From assembly GCA_023251335.1 (NCBI GenBank), contig JAHEZA010000099.1, forward strand, positions 1 to 7,562: a stretch of DNA of 7,562 bases, written 5' to 3'. A program made the position numbers and the translations under genes. The notes under the pieces are model-generated. The model had not been told where the DNA came from. It did not search any database and saw only the letters and a program-made list of their open reading frames with translations. Position 1 is the stretch's first letter. Each line of letters begins with the position of its first letter. The stretch comes from Chitinophagaceae bacterium (GTDB taxonomy: Bacteria > Bacteroidota > Bacteroidia > Chitinophagales > Chitinophagaceae). Shown in pieces: positions 1-5,823 of the stretch.

Positions 1-53
1 CCCTTTGGATTTCAAAGAAAAATAAGAATCTTTATTAAAAGTTTGTTTACTGG

Positions 54-800
54 TTAACTTATCAATTTTAAAAACTCTTCTTTTTTTCTTCTTGCAACAT
101 CAATTACTTCTTCATTTTGCATAATTACCTGGCCGCCGTCACCACGTAAATATTTTTTGATGTAGCTTAAGTTGATAAGATGCGAATTGTGAATTCTGTA
201 AAACCGATATGGCACCAGAATTTCTTCAAAATCTTTCAGCAGTTTCGTTACCAAAAGTATTTTACCATCTTTAAAATGAATTTTGCTATAGTTGGAACTT
301 GATTCAATTCTTAATATTTGGCTGATTTCATAAAAGTCAACACCTTCATTCGTTACAATGGTTATCTTATCATTTTGAGATCTTGAGTTGGAAAGGTTTT
401 GACGGAGCACATCTAATTTTTCGGGAACTAGTTTGCGATGCGAATTAATAAGACGATTCACAGAATTCTGCAAATCTTTTACGGCAACTGGTTTTACCAG
501 GTAATCAAATGCACTGATGCGAATGGCATCTATTGCATAATGATTATACGCGGTAATGAAAATAATATCAAAGTCCTTTTCTTTAATTTCTTCCAACATT
601 TTGAAACCGTTCATCCTCGGCATCTCTATGTCTAAAAAAATGACGTCAGGCTGATGAAATTCAATTAAATGGATGGCTTCCTCGGGCTTCTGCGTTCTGG
701 CAATTACTTTGATATCCGGACAAAATTCTTCCAACTTTTGTTGTAAGTTCTCCAGGCTTGGCAGTTCATCGTCTATTAATATTGCTTTCAACCTATCCAT
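54..800 (-). CDS. LytTR-family DNA-binding response regulator
   Basis: This is a cytoplasmic transcriptional regulator, the output half of a two-component system with the kinase immediately upstream. The receiver domain spans about residues 4-120, with the acidic pair D10/D11, phospho-acceptor D57 in LDIEMP, T83 in the FITAY switch motif and K103 in LVKP. A LytTR DNA-binding domain follows at about residues 143-248, recognisable by YRIHNSHLINLSYIKKY (201-217) and DVARRKKEEF (234-243). At 248 aa it is the normal length for the LytR/AlgR family. The ATG start lies 11 nt after the kinase stop, which indicates one operon. All receiver catalytic residues are intact, so phosphorylation should control DNA binding. 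Target genes cannot be deduced from the window. The stop is 53 bases from the window edge and no complete terminator is visible there. Confidence 0.95.
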   Translation of the reverse strand: MDRLKAILIDDELPSLENLQQKLEEFCPDIKVIARTQKPEEAIHLIEFHQPDVIFLDIEMPRMNGFKMLEEIKEKDFDIIFITAYNHYAIDAIRISAFDYLVKPVAVKDLQNSVNRLINSHRKLVPEKLDVLRQNLSNSRSQNDKITIVTNEGVDFYEISQILRIESSSNYSKIHFKDGKILLVTKLLKDFEEILVPYRFYRIHNSHLINLSYIKKYLRGDGGQVIMQNEEVIDVARRKKEEFLKLIS

Positions 801-811
801 AATATTTTGTT

Positions 812-2662
812 TTAAACGGCTTTCACTTTTATAGTTACTCTTGTACCCGCGGGGTTGTTATTCTCATCATACAAATCTGTTATTTCTGTGCCTCCTTGTC
901 CATTGTATTGTTGGTTAAACATATTGATTCTTTCACCACTTAATTCAATGCCAATGCTCTTATGTTCCGGCTTATTGTGTCGCGCGTATTTTTCAGACCG
1001 GACACGGCCGATTCCATTGTCTTCAATTATATAATGGATATATTCACCTTTCAACTTAGCGGATAAAAATAATTTCAGATTCTCACCTTCGCTTTGTGAA
1101 AGCCCATGCAGAATAGCATTTTCAATGTAAGGCTGTATCATCAAATGCGGAACTTTATAATCTCCATTTAACAGTTCAGGATCAATATCTGTTGTAAAAG
1201 AGAATTTATCGTTAAAGCGTAATTGTTCCAGTTCCACATATAGTCGGATGCCTTCCATATTCTTTGTAAATGAAGCTAAATCTACACGGCTGCTGTCGAG
1301 CATGATCCTTATTAATTCTGAAAATTTATTCAAATATTCACTTGCTTCTATCTTATTGTTTCTCATTATAAAATTCTCAATACTATTCAGGCAATTAAAA
1401 ATAAAATGAGGATTCATTTGCGCTCTGATAGATTGCATCTGCATTTCTGTAAGCCGTTGTTTTAATTCAGATTCCGTGTGTTTCTTTTTGGCCTGGATGT
1501 TTTTATTAATAACGATTGAAGAAATAATGATTAATAATAATAGTCCGCCAACGGCTAATAACAATACATTTCTAAAAAGAATTTCCCTTTTTTGAATAGC
1601 TGAAAGTTCTTTTAAATGGGCGTTTTCTATTTCCTTACCTCTTATCATCCAGTTAGCTTCTTTTATGACCATATTTCGACGATTATTTTCAGAAAAAACC
1701 GAATCATTAGCCTTTTTGTAAATAAGATAATAGAGGAGGGAAGAATCTTTGTTTTCTTTTAAATCATATTCATTGGACAACAATTGCGCAGCCTGCGATA
1801 TTCCTTCCATATATTTTGTTTGATAAGCAATAGATAATGCGCTATCCAGCAATTCAATCCTTTTATCTGCAGGAAGAATTTTCAGGTATTCTGCCTTTGC
1901 CTTATAAACCTGGAATTTATTTCCAAGTTCATTCTGGCTGTTGGCAAGGACCAGAGCCTTGTTAAAGAAATATTCTGCAGAATCAATATTGTTGGAAATG
2001 GCTTGTAATTTTCCATAGCCGCGATAATATTGGGAAAGAATGTAGCTGTTTTGCGTTTTTAAGGCATATTCCATTCCTGAATCTAAATTGATTTTTGCAT
2101 TCTTAAACAAATTTTGTTCAAGGTCGCAACGCTGCAGTAATTCGTAGTTGACCGCTACTCCATACCAGGCTTTTAAATTGCGATTGATGGGTATGGCCTC
2201 ACGCGTATATTGGCGACACTTGTCAAAATCCTTAATTATTTTAAAATTCTCGCCGATATTGTTTAACGACACGGCTTTTAATCTGAGACCTCCCACTCCA
2301 AAAGAATCTGCATAGGCAATAGCCTTAAAATAACTTTCGTTGCTTCCCTCATAATTGGCAGAGTTGCTTAACAGCAGGGCTAGGTTTATCTGGGCCAGCG
2401 ACTTGCCGTAATTAAAATTAAGGCTGTCACTTATGGTAGCGACTTTCTCATAATATTCAAAAGATTTGGAAATATTGGTTTCGCTGTAGCGATACGCAAT
2501 CCTGTGTAGTGTAAGAATGTACTGAGAATCTAATTTTGGATTATCTTTTAACCAATGTTCCATACTGTCTATGGCATTGGTCTGCGCATAAAGATTACTG
2601 CCTGCGCAGATAGCGCCCGCAAAAAATATCCATACCAGGAAATATTGTTTATACAAATTCAA
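812..2662 (-). CDS. LytS-type sensor histidine kinase with TPR-like periplasmic sensor
   Basis: This is a membrane sensor kinase for the adjacent LytTR regulator. Residues 1-27 form a signal peptide (hydrophobic core FLVWIFFAGAICAG, ending LYAQ). Residues about 45-330 are helical, with TPR-like spacing of Y, A and L residues, and probably lie in the periplasm. One membrane helix at about 363-386 is followed by a charged coiled coil (388-415). The His_kinase (PF06580) segment carries phospho-acceptor H419 in QMNPHFIFNCLNSIENF. The HATPase domain shows an N box PYIENAILHGL (511-521), a G1 box EDNGIGR (547-553) and SIGIELSGERI (569-579). The start appears to be TTG: no in-frame ATG or GTG lies between the upstream stop (2702-2704) and this codon. 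A second TTG two codons later (2654-2656) would serve equally well and keeps the signal peptide. The ligand is unknown. The 616 aa length is typical of Bacteroidota TPR-kinases. Confidence 0.93.
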   Translation of the reverse strand: MNLYKQYFLVWIFFAGAICAGSNLYAQTNAIDSMEHWLKDNPKLDSQYILTLHRIAYRYSETNISKSFEYYEKVATISDSLNFNYGKSLAQINLALLLSNSANYEGSNESYFKAIAYADSFGVGGLRLKAVSLNNIGENFKIIKDFDKCRQYTREAIPINRNLKAWYGVAVNYELLQRCDLEQNLFKNAKINLDSGMEYALKTQNSYILSQYYRGYGKLQAISNNIDSAEYFFNKALVLANSQNELGNKFQVYKAKAEYLKILPADKRIELLDSALSIAYQTKYMEGISQAAQLLSNEYDLKENKDSSLLYYLIYKKANDSVFSENNRRNMVIKEANWMIRGKEIENAHLKELSAIQKREILFRNVLLLAVGGLLLLIIISSIVINKNIQAKKKHTESELKQRLTEMQMQSIRAQMNPHFIFNCLNSIENFIMRNNKIEASEYLNKFSELIRIMLDSSRVDLASFTKNMEGIRLYVELEQLRFNDKFSFTTDIDPELLNGDYKVPHLMIQPYIENAILHGLSQSEGENLKLFLSAKLKGEYIHYIIEDNGIGRVRSEKYARHNKPEHKSIGIELSGERINMFNQQYNGQGGTEITDLYDENNNPAGTRVTIKVKAV

Positions 2663-2745
2663 AATGGTAAAAAATATTGAGGCTGTTAAAATAGTGATAT
2701 TTCAATGGATTTCTTATTGCAATCTTCAAAAATTGGAAACAGTCA

Positions 2746-2753
2746 CAAAACTA
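2746..2753 (-). promoter_or_regulatory. Candidate -7 element for the kinase/regulator operon
   Basis: On the minus strand this reads TAGTTTTG, an exact match to the Bacteroidota -7 consensus TAnnTTTG. It would give a leader of roughly 75-80 nt before the kinase TTG start. No TTG is found at the expected -33 spacing, so this is a weak call resting on one half of the promoter. The rest of the 261-bp gap (2663-2923) holds no gene that I can see. Confidence 0.3.
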
Positions 2754-2889
2754 TCTATAAATAACCTGGAGAATGCACGCATTATTTACAAGGCGAATTC
2801 TATTGAGTAGTTGGGGAGATACTTGGGGTAACCGGCAAAAAAGAATTGAGTTAGATAATATTAGTACCTGGAATTAAAGTTGTAAAAGG

Positions 2890-2921
2890 AGCGTAACGCT
2901 GTCGTTTTATCAAAACGGCAG
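2890..2921 (-). terminator. Two adjoining hairpins after the ppa-lipoprotein operon
   Basis: Two inverted repeats sit back to back, 2 nt after the stop codon of the small lipoprotein gene. The larger (2899-2921) has 10-base arms around a 3-nt loop; on the minus strand 9 of 10 positions pair, while on the plus strand all 10 pair with one G-T wobble. The smaller is AGCGT-A-ACGCT (2890-2900), and shares its last two bases with the larger. Position suggests an operon end or 3' stabilising structure. Only a short T run (CCTTTTA on the minus strand) follows, so it is not a classical intrinsic terminator. Confidence 0.4.
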
Positions 2922-2923
2922 AA

Positions 2924-3214
2924 TCACGGTATGGTGCAAAACGAACTGTCTTTATCATATTTGGAAATAAACCATGATCCATCATGGTCGCCGGTAACGT
3001 TATCGTGTAAATGCATTATTTCATCTCCGTCCGGAAAAGATATATTGAAGGATATATAATAGGTAGGATATACAAAACTGTCCAATACAGGCGTGGACAA
3101 TATTATTCCACATTTACCCTGGATTGCAGGAGTTTTAGTTGCCGCATCATTTTGTATTTCTTTCCTGCAAGCAATGCAGAGTAAAACGATGGCTGCTACT
3201 AAAACTTTTTTCAT
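2924..3214 (-). CDS. Small orphan SPII lipoprotein coupled to pyrophosphatase
   Basis: I do not recognise this 96-residue protein as a named family. It starts with a clear lipoprotein signal: MKK, a hydrophobic stretch, then LLCIAC with the lipidated cysteine at C16. The next residues (RKEI) do not look like the acidic surface-export signal of Bacteroidota, so an inner-leaflet, periplasm-facing location is more likely. The mature part looks beta-rich (YPTYYISFNISFPDGDEI) and includes a histidine/aspartate-rich stretch (HLHDNVTGDHDG, 68-79). C35 and C93 could form a disulfide tying the two ends together. The ATG lies 1 nt after the ppa stop (TAG-T-ATG), so translation is probably coupled to ppa. 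The lipoprotein reading is firm; the function is unknown. Confidence 0.82.
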   Translation of the reverse strand: MKKVLVAAIVLLCIACRKEIQNDAATKTPAIQGKCGIILSTPVLDSFVYPTYYISFNISFPDGDEIMHLHDNVTGDHDGSWFISKYDKDSSFCTIP

Positions 3215-3215
3215 A

Positions 3216-3755
3216 CTATGACGGATAGGTTTTCTTATAAAATTCTATAGACTCATTGATAATATCAAAGGCGATCTCTTTTTCCTGGAAATCATTGATC
3301 TCTACTTTTTTGTTTTCTAATACTTTGTATTGTTCAAAATAATTTTTTAAAACTTTAAAACTGTGTGCCGGTACTTCGTCCAGGCTTTTTATGTAATTCA
3401 CTCCCGGGTCATTAACAGCCACCGCAATTATCTTGTCATCTATCAGTCCTGTGTCAATCATCTGCATATTACCGATCACGTAGGCTTCTACAAGGCATAA
3501 AGGTTGAATCGCTTCACTGCACATTACCAAAATGTCAAGCGGGTCGCCATCCTTACCAAGTGTTTGCGGAATAAATCCGTAATTAACAGGGTAATGAAAG
3601 GAAGAATAAATTACACGGTCTAATTTTAATAAACCCGTCTTTTTCTCTATCTCATATTTTGACTTAGAACCTTGCGGTATTTCAATGAGCGCATTTACTA
3701 TTTGAGGTGATTTATCACCGTAAGAGGCACCGTGCCACGGATGTAAAACGTACAT
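3216..3755 (-). CDS. ppa: Soluble family I inorganic pyrophosphatase
   Basis: Hydrolyses pyrophosphate to two phosphates in the cytoplasm, pulling biosynthetic reactions such as nucleic-acid and aminoacyl-tRNA synthesis forward. The family signature DGDPLDI is at residues 69-75. By alignment in mind to the E. coli enzyme, the active-site set is complete: E25, K33, E35, R47, Y55, Y59, D69, D71, D74, D101, D106, K108 and the YK pair at 143-144. Length (179 aa) matches bacterial homohexameric family I enzymes. It lies 124 nt downstream of the DUF190 gene and runs with 1-nt spacing into a small lipoprotein gene. No full promoter consensus is evident in the 124-nt gap, so it may have a weak promoter of its own or be read through from crcB. 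This enzyme class needs Mg2+ and is classically inhibited by fluoride, which makes the nearby crcB meaningful. Confidence 0.96.
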   Translation of the reverse strand: MYVLHPWHGASYGDKSPQIVNALIEIPQGSKSKYEIEKKTGLLKLDRVIYSSFHYPVNYGFIPQTLGKDGDPLDILVMCSEAIQPLCLVEAYVIGNMQMIDTGLIDDKIIAVAVNDPGVNYIKSLDEVPAHSFKVLKNYFEQYKVLENKKVEINDFQEKEIAFDIINESIEFYKKTYPS

Positions 3756-3806
3756 AAATTTTATTTATTTTTTAGTTTAAAATTATTTTGAAGCTAACTG
3801 ACTGGC

Positions 3807-3838
3807 GTTTTTTTACTAAATAAAAAAACTGATTTTTT
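3807..3838 (-). repeat. Alternating T7/A7/T6 tracts between DUF190 gene and ppa
   Basis: On the plus strand a GTTTTTTT arm (3807-3814) and an AAAAAAAC arm (3822-3829) form a perfect 8-bp inverted repeat with a 7-nt loop. A further T6 tract (3833-3838) can pair with the same A7 tract across ACTGA, so the two pairings exclude each other. In the minus-strand transcript this lies between the DUF190 stop and ppa. It could be a weak terminator or attenuator, but the stems are almost all A-T and may just reflect AT-rich spacer DNA. Confidence 0.3.
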
Positions 3839-3879
3839 GTTGCTCTGCTGGTAAGGGTGGGCATCAGCATTTTTGTCGA

Positions 3880-4230
3880 TTATTTTTTCCCGGATTGATA
3901 CCGTATCACTTCTGCCTTTTCCATTGTAATCAGTCCGCCCGCCTTGGACTCTTCAAAAAGTTGCTCGACTGTTTTAACAAACAAATTTATTTTTTCAAGC
4001 GTATCAACAACCTCCACAACTACGGGCAAGTCTGTAGAAATATCAAAAAGTTTCGCAGTGTGAATTTTACTGTTCGCCCCAAATCCCATAATACCGCGGG
4101 TAACCGTTGCTCCGGAGAGCAATTGCTTTTTTGCTTCAAAAACAATGGTCTCGTAAAGAGGTTGTTGATGATATTTATCAGACTCACCCAAAAAAATCCG
4201 AAGCAATTTTGCATTAGGATCTTTGATCAT
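3880..4230 (-). CDS. DUF190 (PF02641) small GlnB-fold protein
   Basis: A 116-residue soluble protein of the DUF190 family, whose known structures have a ferredoxin-like fold related to the PII/GlnB signalling proteins. The family hallmark GATVTRGIMGFG is at residues 40-51, preceded by LLRIFLGESDKYHQQPLYETIV (two short pieces: 9-16 and 19-30), and the later strand DLPVVVEVVD is at 67-76. Biochemical role is not established; in many genomes the gene sits beside crcB, which suggests a part in fluoride or anion response, possibly regulating the channel. The ATG begins 2 nt after the crcB stop (TAA-TA-ATG), so the pair is almost certainly co-transcribed and translationally coupled. The identification of the family is firm, the role is inference. 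Confidence 0.93.
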   Translation of the reverse strand: MIKDPNAKLLRIFLGESDKYHQQPLYETIVFEAKKQLLSGATVTRGIMGFGANSKIHTAKLFDISTDLPVVVEVVDTLEKINLFVKTVEQLFEESKAGGLITMEKAEVIRYQSGKK

Positions 4231-4232
4231 TA

Positions 4233-4604
4233 TTATAAATGTTTTATTAATGAAATCCCGCCAAAAGTTGCTGCCAGGCCTATTAGTACGCTAACTGCGA
4301 TATACGAGAAAGCCTGCCAGTATTGTGCATCGCGTAATAAACTTATTGTTTCGTTGGAAAAAGATGAAAAGGTGGTGAACCCTCCCAGGAAGCCTGTTGC
4401 CAAAAACAATCTCCATTCTATGTTAACGATTCCCCGGGTGTTAAGTCCATAAACAATGCCAATCAAAAAGCAACCGATAATATTAACCCCTAACGTTCCA
4501 TATGGAAAAGTGGAAAGAAATTTATTCTGGATAAACAGGGTTATGAGGTAACGCGATATTCCTCCAAGGAAACTTCCGAATCCGATAGCTAACAGGATTT
4601 TCAT
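4233..4604 (-). CDS. crcB: CrcB/Fluc fluoride channel
   Basis: A small inner-membrane protein that lets fluoride leave the cytoplasm as a dual-topology dimer. Its 123 residues contain four hydrophobic helices (about 3-24, 35-53, 66-88 and 98-120). Diagnostic motifs are GSFLGGISRYL (10-20), YGTLGVNIIG (35-44) with the pore asparagine N41, and GFLGGFTTFSSFS (71-83). The last motif contains the central Na+-site residues around G74/T77 and the two pore phenylalanines, F79 and F82 by correspondence to the Bordetella protein. All key residues are present, so this should be a working single-gene Fluc and not half of a heterodimeric pair. It is followed after 2 nt by the DUF190 gene. The 88-nt leader holds an imperfect hairpin but no clear TAnnTTTG promoter and no match to the fluoride riboswitch consensus. 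Confidence 0.96.
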   Translation of the reverse strand: MKILLAIGFGSFLGGISRYLITLFIQNKFLSTFPYGTLGVNIIGCFLIGIVYGLNTRGIVNIEWRLFLATGFLGGFTTFSSFSNETISLLRDAQYWQAFSYIAVSVLIGLAATFGGISLIKHL

Positions 4605-4642
4605 TTTAGTTACTTTTCTTGCATACTATCTGTGTTTGCAAA

Positions 4643-4678
4643 TCATTCCGACTGTAAATCTTGCCATTGTCCGAATGA
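4643..4678 (-). promoter_or_regulatory. Imperfect hairpin in the crcB leader
   Basis: The arms 4643-4652 (TCATTCCGAC) and 4669-4678 (GTCCGAATGA) pair at 9 of 10 positions, with one mismatch (G-G in the minus-strand RNA) and a 16-nt loop. It lies 14 nt after the lipoprotein stop and about 38 nt before the crcB ATG. No U tract follows, so it is not a standard intrinsic terminator. It may be an operator, a leader structure or an RNA-processing site between the lipoprotein and crcB. Confidence 0.4.
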
Positions 4679-4692
4679 ATCATTTCCGTTTT

Positions 4693-5088
4693 TTAATTTC
4701 CTATAAATGTATATTTAAAATCTACTAACCAATCTTTGTTCTTTTTAACCATTTTTATTTTTGATGGTTTCTGCTTAAAACTGTTTGTAAAATAAATAAT
4801 ATTAATTGAGTCTGAGGGAGCAATGGACGAATCGATAATTATATTGGCTTCTGAATATCCCCGACGGACCTCGGGGCTCATTTTATTTGCAAAATCTTTC
4901 AGAAGCTCAAAATATTGAATATTCGTACTGTCGTCGAGCAAATAATTTTGGGCTTTTACATAATCACCTTTGAGGGAAGCCTCTATAAAACCTCTTCCTG
5001 ATGTTAAGGGATCGCTTTTATCTATCGTATTTGAGCACGATGATAGAATCAGACAAAAAGCTATCATAAACGTAAGAATAAACTTCAT
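4693..5088 (-). CDS. DUF4878-like lipoprotein (smaller paralogue)
   Basis: A 131-residue predicted lipoprotein with an SPII signal: MKFILTFMIAF, then LILSSC with lipidated C18. The mature part reads like an NTF2-like DUF4878 domain, with an opening helix in which a residue count is coupled to a 'growing' helix pair (TSGRGFIEASLKGDYVKAQNYL, about 29-50) and closing strands that end in KKNKDWLVDF (115-124), the usual W-containing hairpin. These domains are common in exported proteins of Bacteroidota and have no assigned activity. The gene sits 105 nt downstream of a larger, similarly built lipoprotein, past that gene's terminator, and 88 nt upstream of crcB. I see no strong promoter: TACCTTCA, at about 5107-5114 on this strand, is only a partial -7 match. 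Family assignment is by pattern and moderately sure; function is unknown. Confidence 0.85.
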   Translation of the reverse strand: MKFILTFMIAFCLILSSCSNTIDKSDPLTSGRGFIEASLKGDYVKAQNYLLDDSTNIQYFELLKDFANKMSPEVRRGYSEANIIIDSSIAPSDSINIIYFTNSFKQKPSKIKMVKKNKDWLVDFKYTFIGN

Positions 5089-5134
5089 TTTTTTAATTTT
5101 ACGCGATGAAGGTAAATATCTTTTGGTAGTAAAT

Positions 5135-5164
5135 AAAAAAACACCCCTAAAGAGATGCTTTTTT
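5135..5164 (-). terminator. Intrinsic terminator of the Met-rich lipoprotein gene
   Basis: On the minus strand the core is CATCTC-TTTA-GGGGTG, six pairs including two G-U wobbles with a tetraloop. It is flanked by an A tract on the 5' side and seven T on the 3' side, which lengthen the stem and provide the U tail. It starts about 30 nt after the stop at 5194. Read from the plus strand the wobbles become C-A mismatches, so the orientation is clearly minus. Confidence 0.75.
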
Positions 5165-5193
5165 ATATTTAAATTAAATGTTGATCTGGTAGC

Positions 5194-5733
5194 TTACTTA
5201 TTCTTCATCGCGCTATCCATCAGTTTTTTAATACTGTCCATCTTTTCTTTCAAATCCGGCATGGCCGCATTCAAACTGTCCCGATTCATATTGTTTAAAT
5301 CCATTCCATGTTCTTCCATTTTTTGACGTCCCATCTCTGAAAGTGTTGTCATATCAAAAGCAACTTTCCAATCGCCACTTTCTTTTTTCAACAAAAAATT
5401 AGTGGATTCTCCGGATTTTTTGTCTGTAACTTTTATGGTTGCTTCGTCGCCCTTAATCACAGGCGTTCCCAACTCGGCGTTTTGCAGCATTTCAAACATT
5501 TTATCGGTATGATCGTTTTGCATATTGCCACTCATTTTCATTCCCATTTCCATCATGCTCAACATTCCATCACTGTCTTGGGTCGCATATTTTTTTGCTG
5601 TGGGAATGTCTTTTTTTGAAAGTGCATTAAAAAAATTAGTGAGCACCGTGTCGGGGTTGCCACCTTCGCCGGTCTGGCATCCTGATATGATCACGGCAAA
5701 CACCGTAAACGCTAAAATGAAAATTTTCTTCAT
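5194..5733 (-). CDS. Met-rich DUF4878-like lipoprotein
   Basis: A 179-residue predicted lipoprotein: MKK, hydrophobic FILAFTVFAVII, then ISGC with lipidated C19. Residues about 26-128 resemble a DUF4878/NTF2-like domain (DTVLTNFFNALSKKDIPTAK at 28-47; later strands VIKGDEATIKVTD, STNFLLKKESGDWKVAFDM). The protein holds 19 methionines (10.6%). Nine fall in residues 57-82, inserted between the first helices and the sheet, and nine are in 128-176, the last eight of them (134-176) in a charged helical tail after the domain. Two histidines (H75, H142) lie among them. Met clusters in exported proteins can bind Cu(I)/Ag(I), but they can also reflect amphipathic helices; no metal gene is nearby. It has its own -7 element and terminator, so it is probably monocistronic. 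It looks like a larger relative of the next gene downstream. Confidence 0.88.
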   Translation of the reverse strand: MKKIFILAFTVFAVIISGCQTGEGGNPDTVLTNFFNALSKKDIPTAKKYATQDSDGMLSMMEMGMKMSGNMQNDHTDKMFEMLQNAELGTPVIKGDEATIKVTDKKSGESTNFLLKKESGDWKVAFDMTTLSEMGRQKMEEHGMDLNNMNRDSLNAAMPDLKEKMDSIKKLMDSAMKNK

Positions 5734-5754
5734 ACTTTTTTATTTTTAAGAAAA

Positions 5755-5762
5755 CAAAAGTA
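5755..5762 (-). promoter_or_regulatory. -7 promoter element of the Met-rich lipoprotein gene
   Basis: The minus strand reads TACTTTTG, an exact TAnnTTTG match, giving a short leader of about 15 nt before the ATG at 5733. A TTG at -33 is missing. In its place lies the inverted repeat AATGAA-N6-TTCATT (5774-5791), which could be an operator or chance. Confidence 0.5.
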
Positions 5763-5823
5763 ATTTTTTTATTAATGAATAATACTTCATTGAAACAACA
5801 CATGTTGAACAAACGCGGGTCGA

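Noticed and set aside
3..17. A CTTTG-N5-CAAAG hairpin downstream of the response regulator.
   Set aside because: Short AT-rich stem at the window edge, without a visible T tail in the minus direction; it cannot be judged without more sequence.
3778..3785. TAATTTTA on the minus strand as a ppa -7 element.
   Set aside because: It lacks the final G of TAnnTTTG, has no TTG at -33, and lies in a very AT-rich spacer where such matches arise by chance.
3846..3874. A plus-strand terminator: TGCTG-N14-CAGCA followed by five T.
   Set aside because: The stem is only 5 bp with a long loop, and no plus-strand gene ends here. In the minus direction no T run follows directly.
3895..4452. A 185-codon plus-strand open frame across the DUF190 and crcB genes.
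   Set aside because: It is antisense to two recognised families with complete motifs, has no family features of its own, and lacks a promoter.
4605..4692. A fluoride riboswitch upstream of crcB.
   Set aside because: The conserved GGnGAUGG-type start and UGAUG...CUAC end are not present by eye; only an unrelated-looking hairpin is there.
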